A DNA stretch of 64,000 bases from Crossiella cryophila (GCF_014204915.1 NZ_JACHMH010000001.1:2790001-2854000), one strand, 5' to 3'; positions 8,438 to 16,546 are shown, numbered from the stretch's first letter. The notes: generated by a model not told the origin, from the sequence alone. Translations and numbers: made by a program.

Positions 8438-9013
8438 TCAGACCTTCTGGCGGCGGTTCCGGAAGATGATCACACCGGCGGCCACGGCGGCCAGACCGCC
8501 CGCGGCGAAGCCACCGACGGACATCCAGTCCAGGCTCTCGCCGAGGCCCTGCTGGGCCAGTGCGCCGCCACCGGTCTCGGCCGCGCCCTTGGGCTTGACC
8601 TTGACCTGCTCGTTGGCCTTGGTCTCCACCGGCTTGCGCGGGGTGGTGCCGGGACGGCGCTGGCTGGGCAGCACCTCGAAGCTGCCGGTGATGGTCTTGC
8701 CCGCGCAGGTGAAGGACAGGGTGTGCGTGCCAGGCTTGGCGTCCGGCTTGATCCGGCCGTCGGAGGTGTAGGACTGGCCGGGCTTGCCGGTCAGCGGCGG
8801 CGCGTCCAGCACCGCGGAGGTGATCTTCGAGCCGGTGAACCTGGGGTCCTTGCAGTAGGCCCGCACCAGGACCTCCTGGCCGGCCCGGATCGACTTGTCC
8901 TGGACGCCGATGGCGCCGATGACCTCGTCCGCGGCGAACGCGACCGGCGCGGCGAGAAATGCGGTGGCGATAGCGGCCGCGGTAATTCCGGTGAATGCGA
9001 GACGAGTACCCAT
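8438..9013 (-). CDS. Secreted, membrane-anchored Ig-like protein
   Basis: A 191-residue exported protein. Residues 1 to about 27 are a signal peptide (TGITAAAIATAFLAAPVAFAA). Residues 30-115 form a beta-rich domain with two cysteines (AYCKDP and SFTCAGK) that look like an Ig-like disulfide. Residues 116-150 are a Pro/Lys-rich linker. The C-terminus carries AAETGGG, a hydrophobic helix (GGFAAGGLAAVAAGVIIF) and a basic tail RNRRQKV, a layout like a sortase sorting signal although a clean LPXTG/LAXTG is missing. The ATG is preceded by AAGGAA. The function is unknown; surface display is likely. Confidence 0.75.
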   Translation of the reverse strand: MGTRLAFTGITAAAIATAFLAAPVAFAADEVIGAIGVQDKSIRAGQEVLVRAYCKDPRFTGSKITSAVLDAPPLTGKPGQSYTSDGRIKPDAKPGTHTLSFTCAGKTITGSFEVLPSQRRPGTTPRKPVETKANEQVKVKPKGAAETGGGALAQQGLGESLDWMSVGGFAAGGLAAVAAGVIIFRNRRQKV

Positions 9014-9264
9014 TTCCTTTTTCCCCCTTGATGGATCGCCGCCGCGTAATTGGGGCGGTCTTGGTGGCTCCGTGAAGAAGACGCCTCCTGGGGCCCGGGG
9101 GTTGCCAGCAGGTCTGCCGGGTATATCGAGTCGTTATATTTGCTGGTCGCGGAGGTGGTAAGCAACCTTCGCCCGGCTCGTGCGTCGGCGACCCTCAGGC
9201 CACCATCGAATGAACGTGGCGGCGATGATCTTGATTCGCCGTGCGTGCCCCCCGGGGTCGCCGA

Positions 9265-9270
9265 CATACT
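9265..9270 (+). promoter_or_regulatory. Probable -10 box, leaderless promoter
   Basis: CATACT ends 7 nt before the ATG at 9278, so transcription could begin at or next to the start codon. No convincing Shine-Dalgarno sequence lies between. Confidence 0.35.
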
Positions 9271-9277
9271 TCCGGGT

Positions 9278-9580
9278 ATGCGTATCGCTCGATCACTCAC
9301 CGTTTTCGCTTTCGCGGTGACCGCATTCTCCGGCAGTGCGGTCGCCCTCGCGTCCCCGTCGGCCGCACAGGCGCCGTGTGGATTCTTCGTGGAGAACAAC
9401 TACGCCAAGTACAACCACTGCGGCGCCGCGGACCGGATCACCATCCGGGTGCGCTGGTACGGCGGCTTCGGCGGCACCGCGGACCGGTGCGTCGGCAAGG
9501 GTGTGACGAACCTGGAACGCCAGGGCAACTCGGGTGACCGGTTCATCTCCAACGCCTACTACCTGCGCGACGGCTGCTGA
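9278..9580 (+). CDS. Small secreted DUF6355-like protein
   Basis: A 100-residue exported protein starting at ATG 9278; an upstream in-frame extension lacks coding character. Residues 1 to about 30 form a signal peptide ending near ASPSAAQA. The mature domain carries four cysteines, APCGFF, YNHCGA, DRCVGKGV and DGC-end, spaced as in actinobacterial DUF6355 proteins, plus the terminal YYLRDGC. Two disulfides are likely. DUF6355 proteins are often annotated near natural-product genes but have no proven activity. It is divergent from the Ig-like protein gene and lies 100 bp before clpP. Confidence 0.7.
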   Translation: MRIARSLTVFAFAVTAFSGSAVALASPSAAQAPCGFFVENNYAKYNHCGAADRITIRVRWYGGFGGTADRCVGKGVTNLERQGNSGDRFISNAYYLRDGC

Positions 9581-9680
9581 CCGGCCGGCGGGACCGGGAT
9601 GCGCCGAGAGCGAACCCGGTCCCGCCTCCCGGCCGCCCGGTCTACCGTCGAGCACGGACAACGACCAGGGAGGTGGGAAC

Positions 9681-10277
9681 GTGGCTCAGGACAATGGGTT
9701 GCGGATGCGCGCGGGGGCCGGGTTCAGTCTCAGCGATTCGGTGTTCGACCGGCTGCTGAGTGAGCGCATCGTGTTCCTCGGGTCCGAAGTGGACGATGAG
9801 AGCGCGAACCGAATCAGCGCCCAGATGCTGTTGCTGGCCGCCGAGGACCCGGAACGGGACATCGTCTTCTACATCAACTCCCCCGGCGGCTCGGTCAGCG
9901 CGGGCCTGGCCATCTACGACACCATGCAACTGATCGCCCCGGACGTCTCCACCTGGGCGATGGGCATGGCTGCCTCGATGGGCCAGTTCCTGCTCTCCTC
10001 CGGCACGCCGGGCAAGCGATACGTGCTGCCGCACACCAGGGTGCTCATGCACCAGCCGCACGCCGGGCTCTCCGGCACCGCCTCGGACATCGCCATCCGC
10101 GCCGAGGAGTTCGGCAAGCTCAAGCTGCTGGTCGCGGAGATCACCGCGACGCAGACCGGCAAGACGGTGGAGCAGATCACCGCCGACGCCGACCGCGACC
10201 GGTGGTTCAACGCGCCGGAGGCGGTGGCGTACGGGCTGGCGGATGAGGTGGTCAGCCGGCCGGGTGCGCTGGGCTGA
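9681..10277 (+). CDS. clpP: ATP-dependent Clp protease proteolytic subunit
   Basis: A 198-residue ClpP serine peptidase from the GTG at 9681, which has a strong AGGGAGGTGGG ribosome-binding site; the frame is open further upstream but without coding features. The catalytic triad is Ser99 (GMAASMGQ), His124 (VLMHQP) and Asp173 (DRDRWF). YINSPGGSVSAG supplies the oxyanion region. The protein is full length. Unlike the usual actinobacterial clpP1-clpP2-clpX cluster, it stands alone between a small secreted protein and the convergent cyclase-like gene. It may be an extra paralog that forms mixed tetradecamers or serves a special unfoldase. Confidence 0.93.
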   Translation: MAQDNGLRMRAGAGFSLSDSVFDRLLSERIVFLGSEVDDESANRISAQMLLLAAEDPERDIVFYINSPGGSVSAGLAIYDTMQLIAPDVSTWAMGMAASMGQFLLSSGTPGKRYVLPHTRVLMHQPHAGLSGTASDIAIRAEEFGKLKLLVAEITATQTGKTVEQITADADRDRWFNAPEAVAYGLADEVVSRPGALG

Positions 10278-10282
10278 GGTCC

Positions 10283-11059
10283 TCAGCGGCGGCGTCGGTC
10301 GCCGAAGTGCACGCCGCCGTGGATCTCCCCCGCCTGCACCCCGTTCATCTCGCCGTGGACCGTGTTCGCCACCCCGCCCCCGGCCGCGATCCGGCGGGCC
10401 GCCTCACCGGGCTTGCTCTCCGGCGTGGTCGCGGGTTCGGGCAGGGGCTGGGGTTCGGCGAAGGCGGTGAGGCGGTCGGCGGCGAAGCCGGGGACGCGGA
10501 GCCAGGCGGTGTTCTCGGTTTCCTTGTGCTGGAAGGTGATTCGACCGAAGTCGGATTGTTTGACCAGGTCGGTGTAGGGGCCGCCGAAGACGTCCTGGTA
10601 GGCCTTGGCGGAGAGGATCAGGGCGGTGTTGAACTCCGTGGGGTTCGCCTGGGCGCAGTGGCGGACCACGGTGCGGAAGGCGGGGGCGTCCAGCATCCGG
10701 GCGCAGTCGATGTTGGTGCGGTGCAGGCCCTCGTGCGCGGGCAGGGGGCCGATGCCGAGGGATACCCGCAGGCGGACGTCGGGCTTGTGCCAGCGGTTGT
10801 GCTCGGCGGCCAGTTCGTCGAGCAGCTGGGTGGCGTCGAGCAGGTTGCCGAGGGTCTCCTGGGGGAAGGCGGCGAGCAGGCCGTCACCGGTGTGTTGCCA
10901 GTCCACGGCGTCGGCCCTGGTCAGCTCGCGGGCGGCCAGGGCCTGCTCGGTGAGTTCGCGCATTCTCTGGGCCGCCACGTCCAGGTGGTAGCCGGGGTTG
11001 CTGCCGGAGTCGATCAGGTCGATGCCGAGCACGGTCCGGTTTACGGGCATGAGGGCCAC
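10283..11059 (-). CDS. Nucleotide-cyclase-like protein with C-terminal amyloid-like motif
   Basis: A 258-residue protein from GTG 11059, preceded by GGAGGT. Residues about 8-180 resemble a class III nucleotidyl cyclase fold: first-strand VLGIDLIDSG, the QHTGDGLLAAF hairpin with the second candidate metal Asp, RLRVSLGIGPL, and TNIDCARML in the region of the transition-state Asn/Arg. Metal Asp residues are present but the rest is divergent. A Pro-rich linker (about 205-225) leads to GEMNGVQAGEIHGGVHF at the very end, which resembles RHIM-like bacterial amyloid signalling motifs. A Crp/Fnr gene lies 108 bp upstream on the same strand, as in the module at 29914-31392. Confidence 0.6.
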   Translation of the reverse strand: MALMPVNRTVLGIDLIDSGSNPGYHLDVAAQRMRELTEQALAARELTRADAVDWQHTGDGLLAAFPQETLGNLLDATQLLDELAAEHNRWHKPDVRLRVSLGIGPLPAHEGLHRTNIDCARMLDAPAFRTVVRHCAQANPTEFNTALILSAKAYQDVFGGPYTDLVKQSDFGRITFQHKETENTAWLRVPGFAADRLTAFAEPQPLPEPATTPESKPGEAARRIAAGGGVANTVHGEMNGVQAGEIHGGVHFGDRRRR

Positions 11060-11167
11060 GCACTACCTCCACACGGGTGCCAGACGGATAGGCCACGCCA
11101 TGGGCGGGAGTGTGCTGCGAATGGCCGATGAGTTCTCCCGCGTCCCAGGGAGAACGGCTCGACTGGC

Positions 11168-11806
11168 TCAGACCTGTTCGGCCAGGCGGCGTGGGTCGGG
11201 CAGCAGGTAGCGCAGGCGGCTGGTGCGGACCAGGCCCTGGGCGCGGAACCGCTTGAGCGCGGCGTCCACCGTCTTGGCCGAGGCGCCCACCGACTGGGCC
11301 AGTTCCTTCTGGCTCATGCCGCGGATGGCCACCCCGTGCTCGGTCTGCTCGCCGCGGTCATCGGCCCAGCTCAGTAGCTGTTTGGCCACCCTGGTCGGCA
11401 CGTCCTGGAAGGCCACGGACAGGCCGCGGTGATCGGCGTTGCGCAGTCGTCGTTGCAGGGTGGAGTTCACCAGCAGCAGCACGTCCTGGTTGGTGCGCAT
11501 CAGGCTCAGGAACACCGCCCTGGGCACGTGCACGGCGCTGCCCGCGGTGTGCGCGATGACCGTGGCGCTGCGCGGCACCTCCTCGATCACACCCAGCTCG
11601 CCGATCAGCTCGCCGGCCCCGTAGAAACCGGCGATCAGTTCGGTGCCGTTGCCGCCGGAGAGCAGCACCTTGACCAGGCCCTGCTCGATGAGCAGGACCT
11701 CGTCGCTCTCGGCGCCCTCGGACAGCAGGGTCTGTTGTCGGTGGAAGTCCCTGGACCTGCCGTATCGGCGCAGCACCGCCCGGACCGCGTCCTCCCTCGC
11801 CATCAC
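11168..11806 (-). CDS. Crp/Fnr-family transcriptional regulator
   Basis: A 212-residue regulator from GTG 11806 (GGAG at ideal spacing; the ATG one codon later is possible). Residues about 15-125 form a cyclic-nucleotide-binding beta-barrel; GAGELIGELGVIEEVPRSATVIA matches the phosphate-binding cassette including the Arg of RSAT. A long dimer helix is followed by the winged helix: MSQKELAQSVGASAKTVDAALKRF. It sits directly upstream of the cyclase-like gene in the same direction. The natural guess is that it senses the product of that neighbour, but ligand and targets are unproven. Confidence 0.85.
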   Translation of the reverse strand: MMAREDAVRAVLRRYGRSRDFHRQQTLLSEGAESDEVLLIEQGLVKVLLSGGNGTELIAGFYGAGELIGELGVIEEVPRSATVIAHTAGSAVHVPRAVFLSLMRTNQDVLLLVNSTLQRRLRNADHRGLSVAFQDVPTRVAKQLLSWADDRGEQTEHGVAIRGMSQKELAQSVGASAKTVDAALKRFRAQGLVRTSRLRYLLPDPRRLAEQV

Positions 11807-11871
11807 CGCATCATCTCCAACCGGCCAGCTCGGCAGGGAGGGACCGACCGGGTGAACGGTGGCTGCTCCGG

Positions 11872-12453
11872 TCACCCGATCGATGCAAGTCGGCGCTGGG
11901 TGTCCTCGGTGGAAAGGATGAAAGCCTCCATCGCCGCGTCCACGCCCGCCCGATCGCCGGTGGCGAGCAGGTCCAGCAGCAGGCCGCGGGTGACCGCGAC
12001 GCCGAGGCGGGCCTGGGCCTTGGCCGCGGCGTCCGGGAAACCGTTGGCCCGCAGCCAGTCCGCCATGGGTTCGGTCCAGGAGGTGACGATGCCGTCCAGG
12101 AACTCGGTGGTGCCGGGGCGGCCCTGCAGGGCCTGGCCGTACAGCTCGAAGAACAGCCGGATCAGCGGGGCCAGTTCCGGATCGGTGAGCCTGCGCCAGA
12201 ACTCCCGCGGCGCGGTGGCCGGGGAGGCGCCCGCCCGGTCCAGTTCGGCGAAGGCGGCGCGCTGGCGGCGTTCGACCTCGCGGACCACCTCGACCAGCAG
12301 GCCCTCTTTGGACTCGAAGTGGTAGATCAGCATCCGGTGACTGGTGCCCAGCGCGGTCGCCAGCTGCCGCAGGCTCACCTCGCCGACGCCGTGCTCGGCG
12401 CACCAGGCCACCGCCGCGGCCAGCAGTTTCTCCTTCGCCGCCGACACCGGCAC
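11872..12453 (-). CDS. TetR-family transcriptional regulator
   Basis: A 193-residue regulator. The start is set at GTG 12453 (GGAAGG upstream) because an earlier ATG at 12501 would place the 14-bp palindromic operator inside the gene. The N-terminal helix-turn-helix reads GEVSLRQLATALGTSHRMLIYHFESKEGLL. The C-terminal ligand domain has ELYGQALQGRP. It is divergent from the SRPBCC gene with the palindrome between them, so it probably represses both. The ligand is unknown. Confidence 0.85.
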   Translation of the reverse strand: MPVSAAKEKLLAAAVAWCAEHGVGEVSLRQLATALGTSHRMLIYHFESKEGLLVEVVREVERRQRAAFAELDRAGASPATAPREFWRRLTDPELAPLIRLFFELYGQALQGRPGTTEFLDGIVTSWTEPMADWLRANGFPDAAAKAQARLGVAVTRGLLLDLLATGDRAGVDAAMEAFILSTEDTQRRLASIG

Positions 12454-12477
12454 CGCCTTCCGTCTGGGTGAACCATA

Positions 12478-12491
12478 TGGTACATGTACCA
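12478..12491. promoter_or_regulatory. Palindromic operator, TetR/SRPBCC divergon
   Basis: TGGTACATGTACCA is a perfect 14-bp palindrome in the divergent gap, flanked by the overlapping palindrome ACCATATGGT (12472-12481) and by ACCGGT. It is a typical TetR dimer site about 25 bp before both likely starts. Confidence 0.6.
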
Positions 12492-12515
12492 ACCGGTACA
12501 CGATGGAGGTGTCTG

Positions 12516-12962
12516 ATGGCGGTGCAGCGGATCGATGTCCGGGTGCGGTCCACGGCGGCCCCGGCCGCGGTCTACGCGCTGGTGCGCAGCGGGCCGAGCT
12601 GGCCGGTGTGGTCGCCGATCAGCTCCTTCGAGCTGGAGAGTGAGGGCGAGCAGGGGCAGGAGAGCCTGGGCGCGATCCGGGTGTTCCGCACCAAGCAGCC
12701 GATCGGGTCGGTGGTCAGCCGGGAGCGGGTGGTGGAGCTGGTGCCGGACCGCAGGCTCGGCTACACGCTGCTGTCCGGGCTGCCGATCCGGGATTACCGG
12801 GCCACCATCGACCTCGCGCCGACCGCGGCGGGCACCGAGATCCACTGGTACTCCAGCTTCCGGCCGCGTTTCCCCGGCACCGGCTGGCTGTACCGGCTGG
12901 TGCTCGGCGCGTTCATCCGCCGCTGCGCGCTGGGCCTGGCCGAGCACGCCAATCAGCGCTGA
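12516..12962 (+). CDS. SRPBCC (polyketide cyclase/START-like) protein
   Basis: A 148-residue helix-grip-fold protein from ATG 12516 with GGAGGT 5 nt upstream. It opens with VRVRSTAAPAAVYALVRSGPSWPVWSPI, the usual first strand and helix of the family, followed by alternating strands (GAIRVFRTK, RVVELVPDRRLGYTLLSGLP, TEIHWYSSFRP) and a long amphipathic C-terminal helix. The family binds hydrophobic ligands in a cavity; a few members are catalytic. It is likely the target of the divergent TetR regulator. Confidence 0.82.
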   Translation: MAVQRIDVRVRSTAAPAAVYALVRSGPSWPVWSPISSFELESEGEQGQESLGAIRVFRTKQPIGSVVSRERVVELVPDRRLGYTLLSGLPIRDYRATIDLAPTAAGTEIHWYSSFRPRFPGTGWLYRLVLGAFIRRCALGLAEHANQR

Positions 12963-13057
12963 GCCGGGCGCGCACTGCGGTTTCCCGCACAGTTTCGCTG
13001 TGGTCGGCCCGCCTTGATCGGGTGGTCGGCCTCAGGGTGTTCTCAGTCCGGAATTCC

Positions 13058-13063
13058 TAGCGT
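13058..13063 (+). promoter_or_regulatory. Probable -10 box, leaderless promoter
   Basis: TAGCGT fits TANNNT and ends 7 nt before the DedA-family ATG at 13071, with no Shine-Dalgarno sequence between. Confidence 0.4.
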
Positions 13064-13070
13064 TGGCACC

Positions 13071-13688
13071 ATGTTCGACGGAATCATCAACTGGGTCACC
13101 GACCTCATGACCACCCTCGGCGCGCCGGGCGCCGGTCTGGCCATCGCGCTGGAGAACCTGTTCCCGCCCTTGCCCAGCGAGGTGTTCCTGCCGCTGGCCG
13201 GGTTCACCGCCAGCCGCGGCGGGATGAGCCTGCTGGCCGCGATCATCTGGACCACCGCGGGCTCGGTGGTCGGCGCGGTCGCGCTGTACTACCTGGGTGC
13301 GCTGCTCGGCCGGGACCGCACCAGGGCCATCGCGGCGAAACTGCCGCTGGTCAAGGTCTCCGACCTGGATCGCACCGAGGCCTGGTTCGCCAAGCACGGG
13401 GTCAAGGCGGTCTTCTTCGGCCGGATGATCCCGATCTTCCGCAGCCTGGTGTCGGTGCCAGCGGGCGTGGAGCGGATGCGGCTGGGGGTGTTCCTGCTGT
13501 TCACCGCGCTGGGCAGCCTGATCTGGAACACCGTGTTCGTGCTCGCCGGGTACTTCCTGGGTGAGAACTGGACGTTGGTGGAGACCTACGCCGGGTTCCT
13601 GTCCAAGGCGGTGCTGGCCGTGGTCGCCGTCGCGGTGATCGCCTTCGTGGTGTCCAGGGTGCGCCGCCGGAGTAGGCAGCGGGTCTAA
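13071..13688 (+). CDS. DedA-family membrane protein
   Basis: A 205-residue integral membrane protein. ENLFPPLPSEVFLPLAGF is the DedA signature with the conserved acidic/proline-rich re-entrant segment. GRMIPIFRSLVSVPAGVERM supplies the family's F/GR-x3-P-x2-R motif. Four to five hydrophobic segments and a basic tail RVRRRSRQRV are seen. Members of this superfamily (now linked to undecaprenyl-phosphate or lipid flipping) support envelope homeostasis, which suits the polysaccharide genes in the window. Its stop overlaps the convergent response regulator stop by 4 bp. Confidence 0.9.
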   Translation: MFDGIINWVTDLMTTLGAPGAGLAIALENLFPPLPSEVFLPLAGFTASRGGMSLLAAIIWTTAGSVVGAVALYYLGALLGRDRTRAIAAKLPLVKVSDLDRTEAWFAKHGVKAVFFGRMIPIFRSLVSVPAGVERMRLGVFLLFTALGSLIWNTVFVLAGYFLGENWTLVETYAGFLSKAVLAVVAVAVIAFVVSRVRRRSRQRV

Positions 13689-14329
13689 CTGCCCAGGTAG
13701 CGCAGGATGGCCAGCACCCGGCGGCTGTAGCCGGTGGTGTGCGACAGGTCGAGTTTGTCGAAGATCGCGTTCACATGCTTCTCCACCGCGCTCTGCGAGA
13801 TGTGCAGCGCGGTGGAGATGCTCGCGTTGGTGTGGCCCTGGGCCATGTGCCGCAACACTTCCCGCTCCCGTTCGGTGAGCCTGGCCAGTGGGTCGGTGTG
13901 CGTGGTGCGGGCCAGCAGCTGGCGCACCACCTCCGGGTCGAAGGCGGCCCGGCCGGAGCCGACCCGGTCCAGCGCGTCCAGGAACTCCCCGACCTGGGCC
14001 ACCCGGTCCTTGAGCAGGTAGCCGACCCTGGCGCTCTCCCCGGTGAGCAACTCGGTGGCGTAGCGCTTCTCCACGTACTGGGACAGCATCAGCACGCCGA
14101 CCTCTGGCCAGCGGGCCCGGATCTCCAGCGCGGCCTGCAAGCCCTCCGCGGTGTGCGTGGGCGGCATTCGAACGTCGATCACGCACACGTCCGGCTGCTC
14201 GTGCGCCACCGCGGCGAGTAGCGCGGCGCCGTCGCCGACCGCGGCGAGCACCTCATGGCCCTCCTCCACGAGCAGGCGGACCAGCCCTTCCCTGAGCAGG
14301 ATCGAATCGTCGGCGAGGATCAGGCGCAT
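13685..14329 (-). CDS. NarL/LuxR-family response regulator
   Basis: A 214-residue regulator. The receiver domain shows LILADDS (acid pocket), VCVIDVRMPP with the phosphoacceptor Asp, and the conserved lysine of YLLKD. The C-terminal LuxR helix-turn-helix reads LTEREREVLRHMAQGHTNASISTALHISQSAVEKHVNAIFDKL. It starts at ATG 14329, overlapping the kinase gene by 10 bp, so kinase and regulator are translationally coupled partners. The signal is unknown. Confidence 0.93.
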   Translation of the reverse strand: MRLILADDSILLREGLVRLLVEEGHEVLAAVGDGAALLAAVAHEQPDVCVIDVRMPPTHTAEGLQAALEIRARWPEVGVLMLSQYVEKRYATELLTGESARVGYLLKDRVAQVGEFLDALDRVGSGRAAFDPEVVRQLLARTTHTDPLARLTEREREVLRHMAQGHTNASISTALHISQSAVEKHVNAIFDKLDLSHTTGYSRRVLAILRYLGS

Positions 14330-15492
14330 GGCAGGCTGGCTCCGATGACTGTGCCGCCGCCCAGGGGTGAGCGCACCTGGAACTCGCCGTCCATGGCCGC
14401 CACCCGCTGGGCGAGGCCGGAGAGTCCGCCGCCTGCCGGATCGGCGCCGCCGACCCCGTCGTCGGCGATCTCCACCAGCAGCCGGGCCGGGGCGTCGAGG
14501 CAGGTGAGCCGCACGGCCATGGTGGCGGCGTCGGCGTGTTTGGTGGCGTTGGTGACGGCCTCGCACACGATGAAGTACGCGGCGGCCTCGACCTGCGCGG
14601 GCGGCCGTTGTGGCGGCAGCTCGCAGGTGACCGTGGTGCGCAGTGGGGAACCCTCGACCACCCTGGCGATCGCCTCGGGCAGGCCAAGGTTGTCCAGCGC
14701 GGTGGGGTAGACCCGCCAGGCGACCTCGCGCAGATCGCTGAGGATCTCCTGGCATTCCTGGTGTGCCTGGGCCAGCAGTGCCTCGGACCTGGCCGGGTCG
14801 GCGCCGCGGCGGGCCCGGCCGATCAGCAGGCCGAGGGCGACCAGGCGTTGCTGCACGCCGTCGTGCAGATCGCGTTCGATCCGGCGGCGTTCGGCGTCCA
14901 CCGCCTCGACCACGCCCGCCCTGGTGAGCGTGAGGTCCTCGATCCGTTGCCGCAGTTGCGCCGGGCTGCGGCCGAGGAACTCGCGGACCAGTCGGCGCTC
15001 CACAGTGGACAGTGCGTACAGCCCTTGCAGGGCGAGGTAGAGCAGCACCAGGCCGGGCAGGCTGAGCGCGAGGATGGACTCGGTGGTGATCCGGCCGGCC
15101 GGGTTGCCGGTGAAGATGCTGCCGCCGGTGAACCAGGCGCCGAAGCTGGCCACCACCGTGAGCAGGCCGTAGCCCAGCAGGAACAGGATGACGCCGCCGC
15201 CGAGGCCGACCGGCGTCCGCAGCAGCAGGTACATCCACGGGCGGCTCTGCGCCTCGGCCTCGCCGCCGCCGAAGTACCTCGCCACCCGGCGGGCGTCCCG
15301 GCGGGCCAGCCACCGCGCGCCGCGGAGCAGCAGTTCGTCCAGCCGTTTCCGGGTGGACGGCCAGGGCAGCAGCAACACCAGCGGCAGAGCGGAGATCAGC
15401 AGGTAGGCGAGTTCGGCCAGTGCGGCCAGCGCGCCCAGGGTCAGTCCGGCCCCGATGCGCGCGGCGGCGGTGAGCAGGGGCAGCGGACGCAC
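14320..15492 (-). CDS. DesK/NarX-type sensor histidine kinase
   Basis: A 390-residue kinase from GTG 15492. Residues about 10-170 contain a membrane sensor module with four hydrophobic segments (pairs near 15-45 and 95-165), resembling the actinobacterial PF13796-type sensor. The dimerisation helix has AVDAERRRIERDLHDGVQQRLVALG, with the phosphorylated His in ERDLHDG (HisKA_3). The ATPase domain has EAVTNATKHA (N box) and IADDGVGGADP (G1). It is cotranscribed with the response regulator at 13685. Confidence 0.92.
   Translation of the reverse strand: MRPLPLLTAAARIGAGLTLGALAALAELAYLLISALPLVLLLPWPSTRKRLDELLLRGARWLARRDARRVARYFGGGEAEAQSRPWMYLLLRTPVGLGGGVILFLLGYGLLTVVASFGAWFTGGSIFTGNPAGRITTESILALSLPGLVLLYLALQGLYALSTVERRLVREFLGRSPAQLRQRIEDLTLTRAGVVEAVDAERRRIERDLHDGVQQRLVALGLLIGRARRGADPARSEALLAQAHQECQEILSDLREVAWRVYPTALDNLGLPEAIARVVEGSPLRTTVTCELPPQRPPAQVEAAAYFIVCEAVTNATKHADAATMAVRLTCLDAPARLLVEIADDGVGGADPAGGGLSGLAQRVAAMDGEFQVRSPLGGGTVIGASLPCA
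14999..15010. repeat. Copy of palindrome TCCACAGTGGAC
   Basis: A 12-bp match to the recurrent palindrome GTCCACWGTGGAC, inside the histidine kinase gene. Confidence 0.5.
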
Positions 15493-15658
15493 AGCGTGCA
15501 GGCTAGCGGGCAGGGCCGTTCGGGGGACTGTGGAAAACCGTACGAGTGGCTGGGGAAACCCGCAGCGTGGCTGACCTCATCGGACGATTGACCGGTGCGC
15601 GCGGGCGAACCTAGCGTCAGTCCGTCATGGTGTGGCCGGGCTCACAGCGAGGTGTGGC

Positions 15659-16546
15659 ATGTCGGTAGGCATCGCAGGTCGGCTCACGACCATCGGGGCG
15701 GTGGCGGTCGCCGCGGCCGCGTTGTTCGCTTCCGGGGCGGAGGCCGCGGTCCAGCAGGCGCGGCACTACGTGGCCCTGGGTGACTCGTTCACCTCGGGTC
15801 CGCTGATCCCGCTGCCGCGGCTGAACCCGTTGGGCTGCGCGCGATCCACCGAGAACTACCCGAGCCTGCTGAACCGGCGGATCCGGCCGGCCCGGTTCAC
15901 CGACATCAGCTGCGGGGCCGCGGACACCACGAACATGCTCGAGCCGCAGTCGGTGCCGCTGGGCCGCAACCCCGCCCAGTTCTCCGCGCTGACCAAGGAC
16001 ACCGACCTGGTCTCGGTGAGCATCGGCGGCAACGACTTCAGCGTCTTCGGCGACACCATCTCCACCTGCGCGAGCCTGCGCGGCAGTGATCCGGACGGCG
16101 CGCCGTGCGCGAAGAAGTTCGGCGACGAGCTGAGCAAGCGGATCGGCCAGACCGAGGGCCGGGTGCTTGCCGTGCTGCGCGGGATCCGGGAACGCGCGCC
16201 CAAGGCCAGGGTGCTGGTGGTGGGCTATCCGCGGATCGCGCCGCCGAGCGGCACCTGCCCGTCCACGCTGCCCTTCGCCACCGGCGACTACCCGTTCCTG
16301 GACGGGGTGGAGCAGCAGCTCAACGCGGCGCTGCGGCGGGCGGCCGGGGTCACCGGCGACACCTACGTGGACACCTACGGCCCCTCGCTCGGCCACGACG
16401 CCTGCCAGCGGCGCGGGGTGGCCTGGGTGAACGGGCAGCACACCGACCTGCTCGCGGCGCTGAGCTACCACCCGTTCCGCACCGGCATGGTCGGCATGGC
16501 CGACGCGGTGCAGCGGGCGCTCAACACCAGGGTCAAGAAGGGCTGA
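15659..16546 (+). CDS. Secreted SGNH-hydrolase (GDSL lipase/esterase)
   Basis: A 295-residue exported hydrolase from ATG 15659 (GAGG upstream). Residues 1 to about 31 form a signal peptide ending near SGAEA. The SGNH blocks are YVALGDSFTSGP (catalytic Ser), a Gly in DISCGAADT, VSIGGNDFS (Asn) and LSYHPFRTGM (catalytic His near residue 278). Six cysteines (GCARS, SCGA, STCAS, PCAKK, GTCPS, HDACQ) suggest three disulfides, as in Streptomyces-type secreted lipases. It probably acts on lipid or acetyl esters outside the cell. Confidence 0.9.
   Translation: MSVGIAGRLTTIGAVAVAAAALFASGAEAAVQQARHYVALGDSFTSGPLIPLPRLNPLGCARSTENYPSLLNRRIRPARFTDISCGAADTTNMLEPQSVPLGRNPAQFSALTKDTDLVSVSIGGNDFSVFGDTISTCASLRGSDPDGAPCAKKFGDELSKRIGQTEGRVLAVLRGIRERAPKARVLVVGYPRIAPPSGTCPSTLPFATGDYPFLDGVEQQLNAALRRAAGVTGDTYVDTYGPSLGHDACQRRGVAWVNGQHTDLLAALSYHPFRTGMVGMADAVQRALNTRVKKG

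Noticed and set aside
10283-11059. Complete Pycsar-type antiphage system
   Set aside because: The cyclase-like gene has no adjacent PycTM/PycTIR effector; the neighbour is a Crp/Fnr regulator, so the match is only at the fold level.
13014-13070. Upstream GTG start for the DedA protein
   Set aside because: The extension lacks family sequence and crosses a TAGCGT box placed for leaderless start at 13071.
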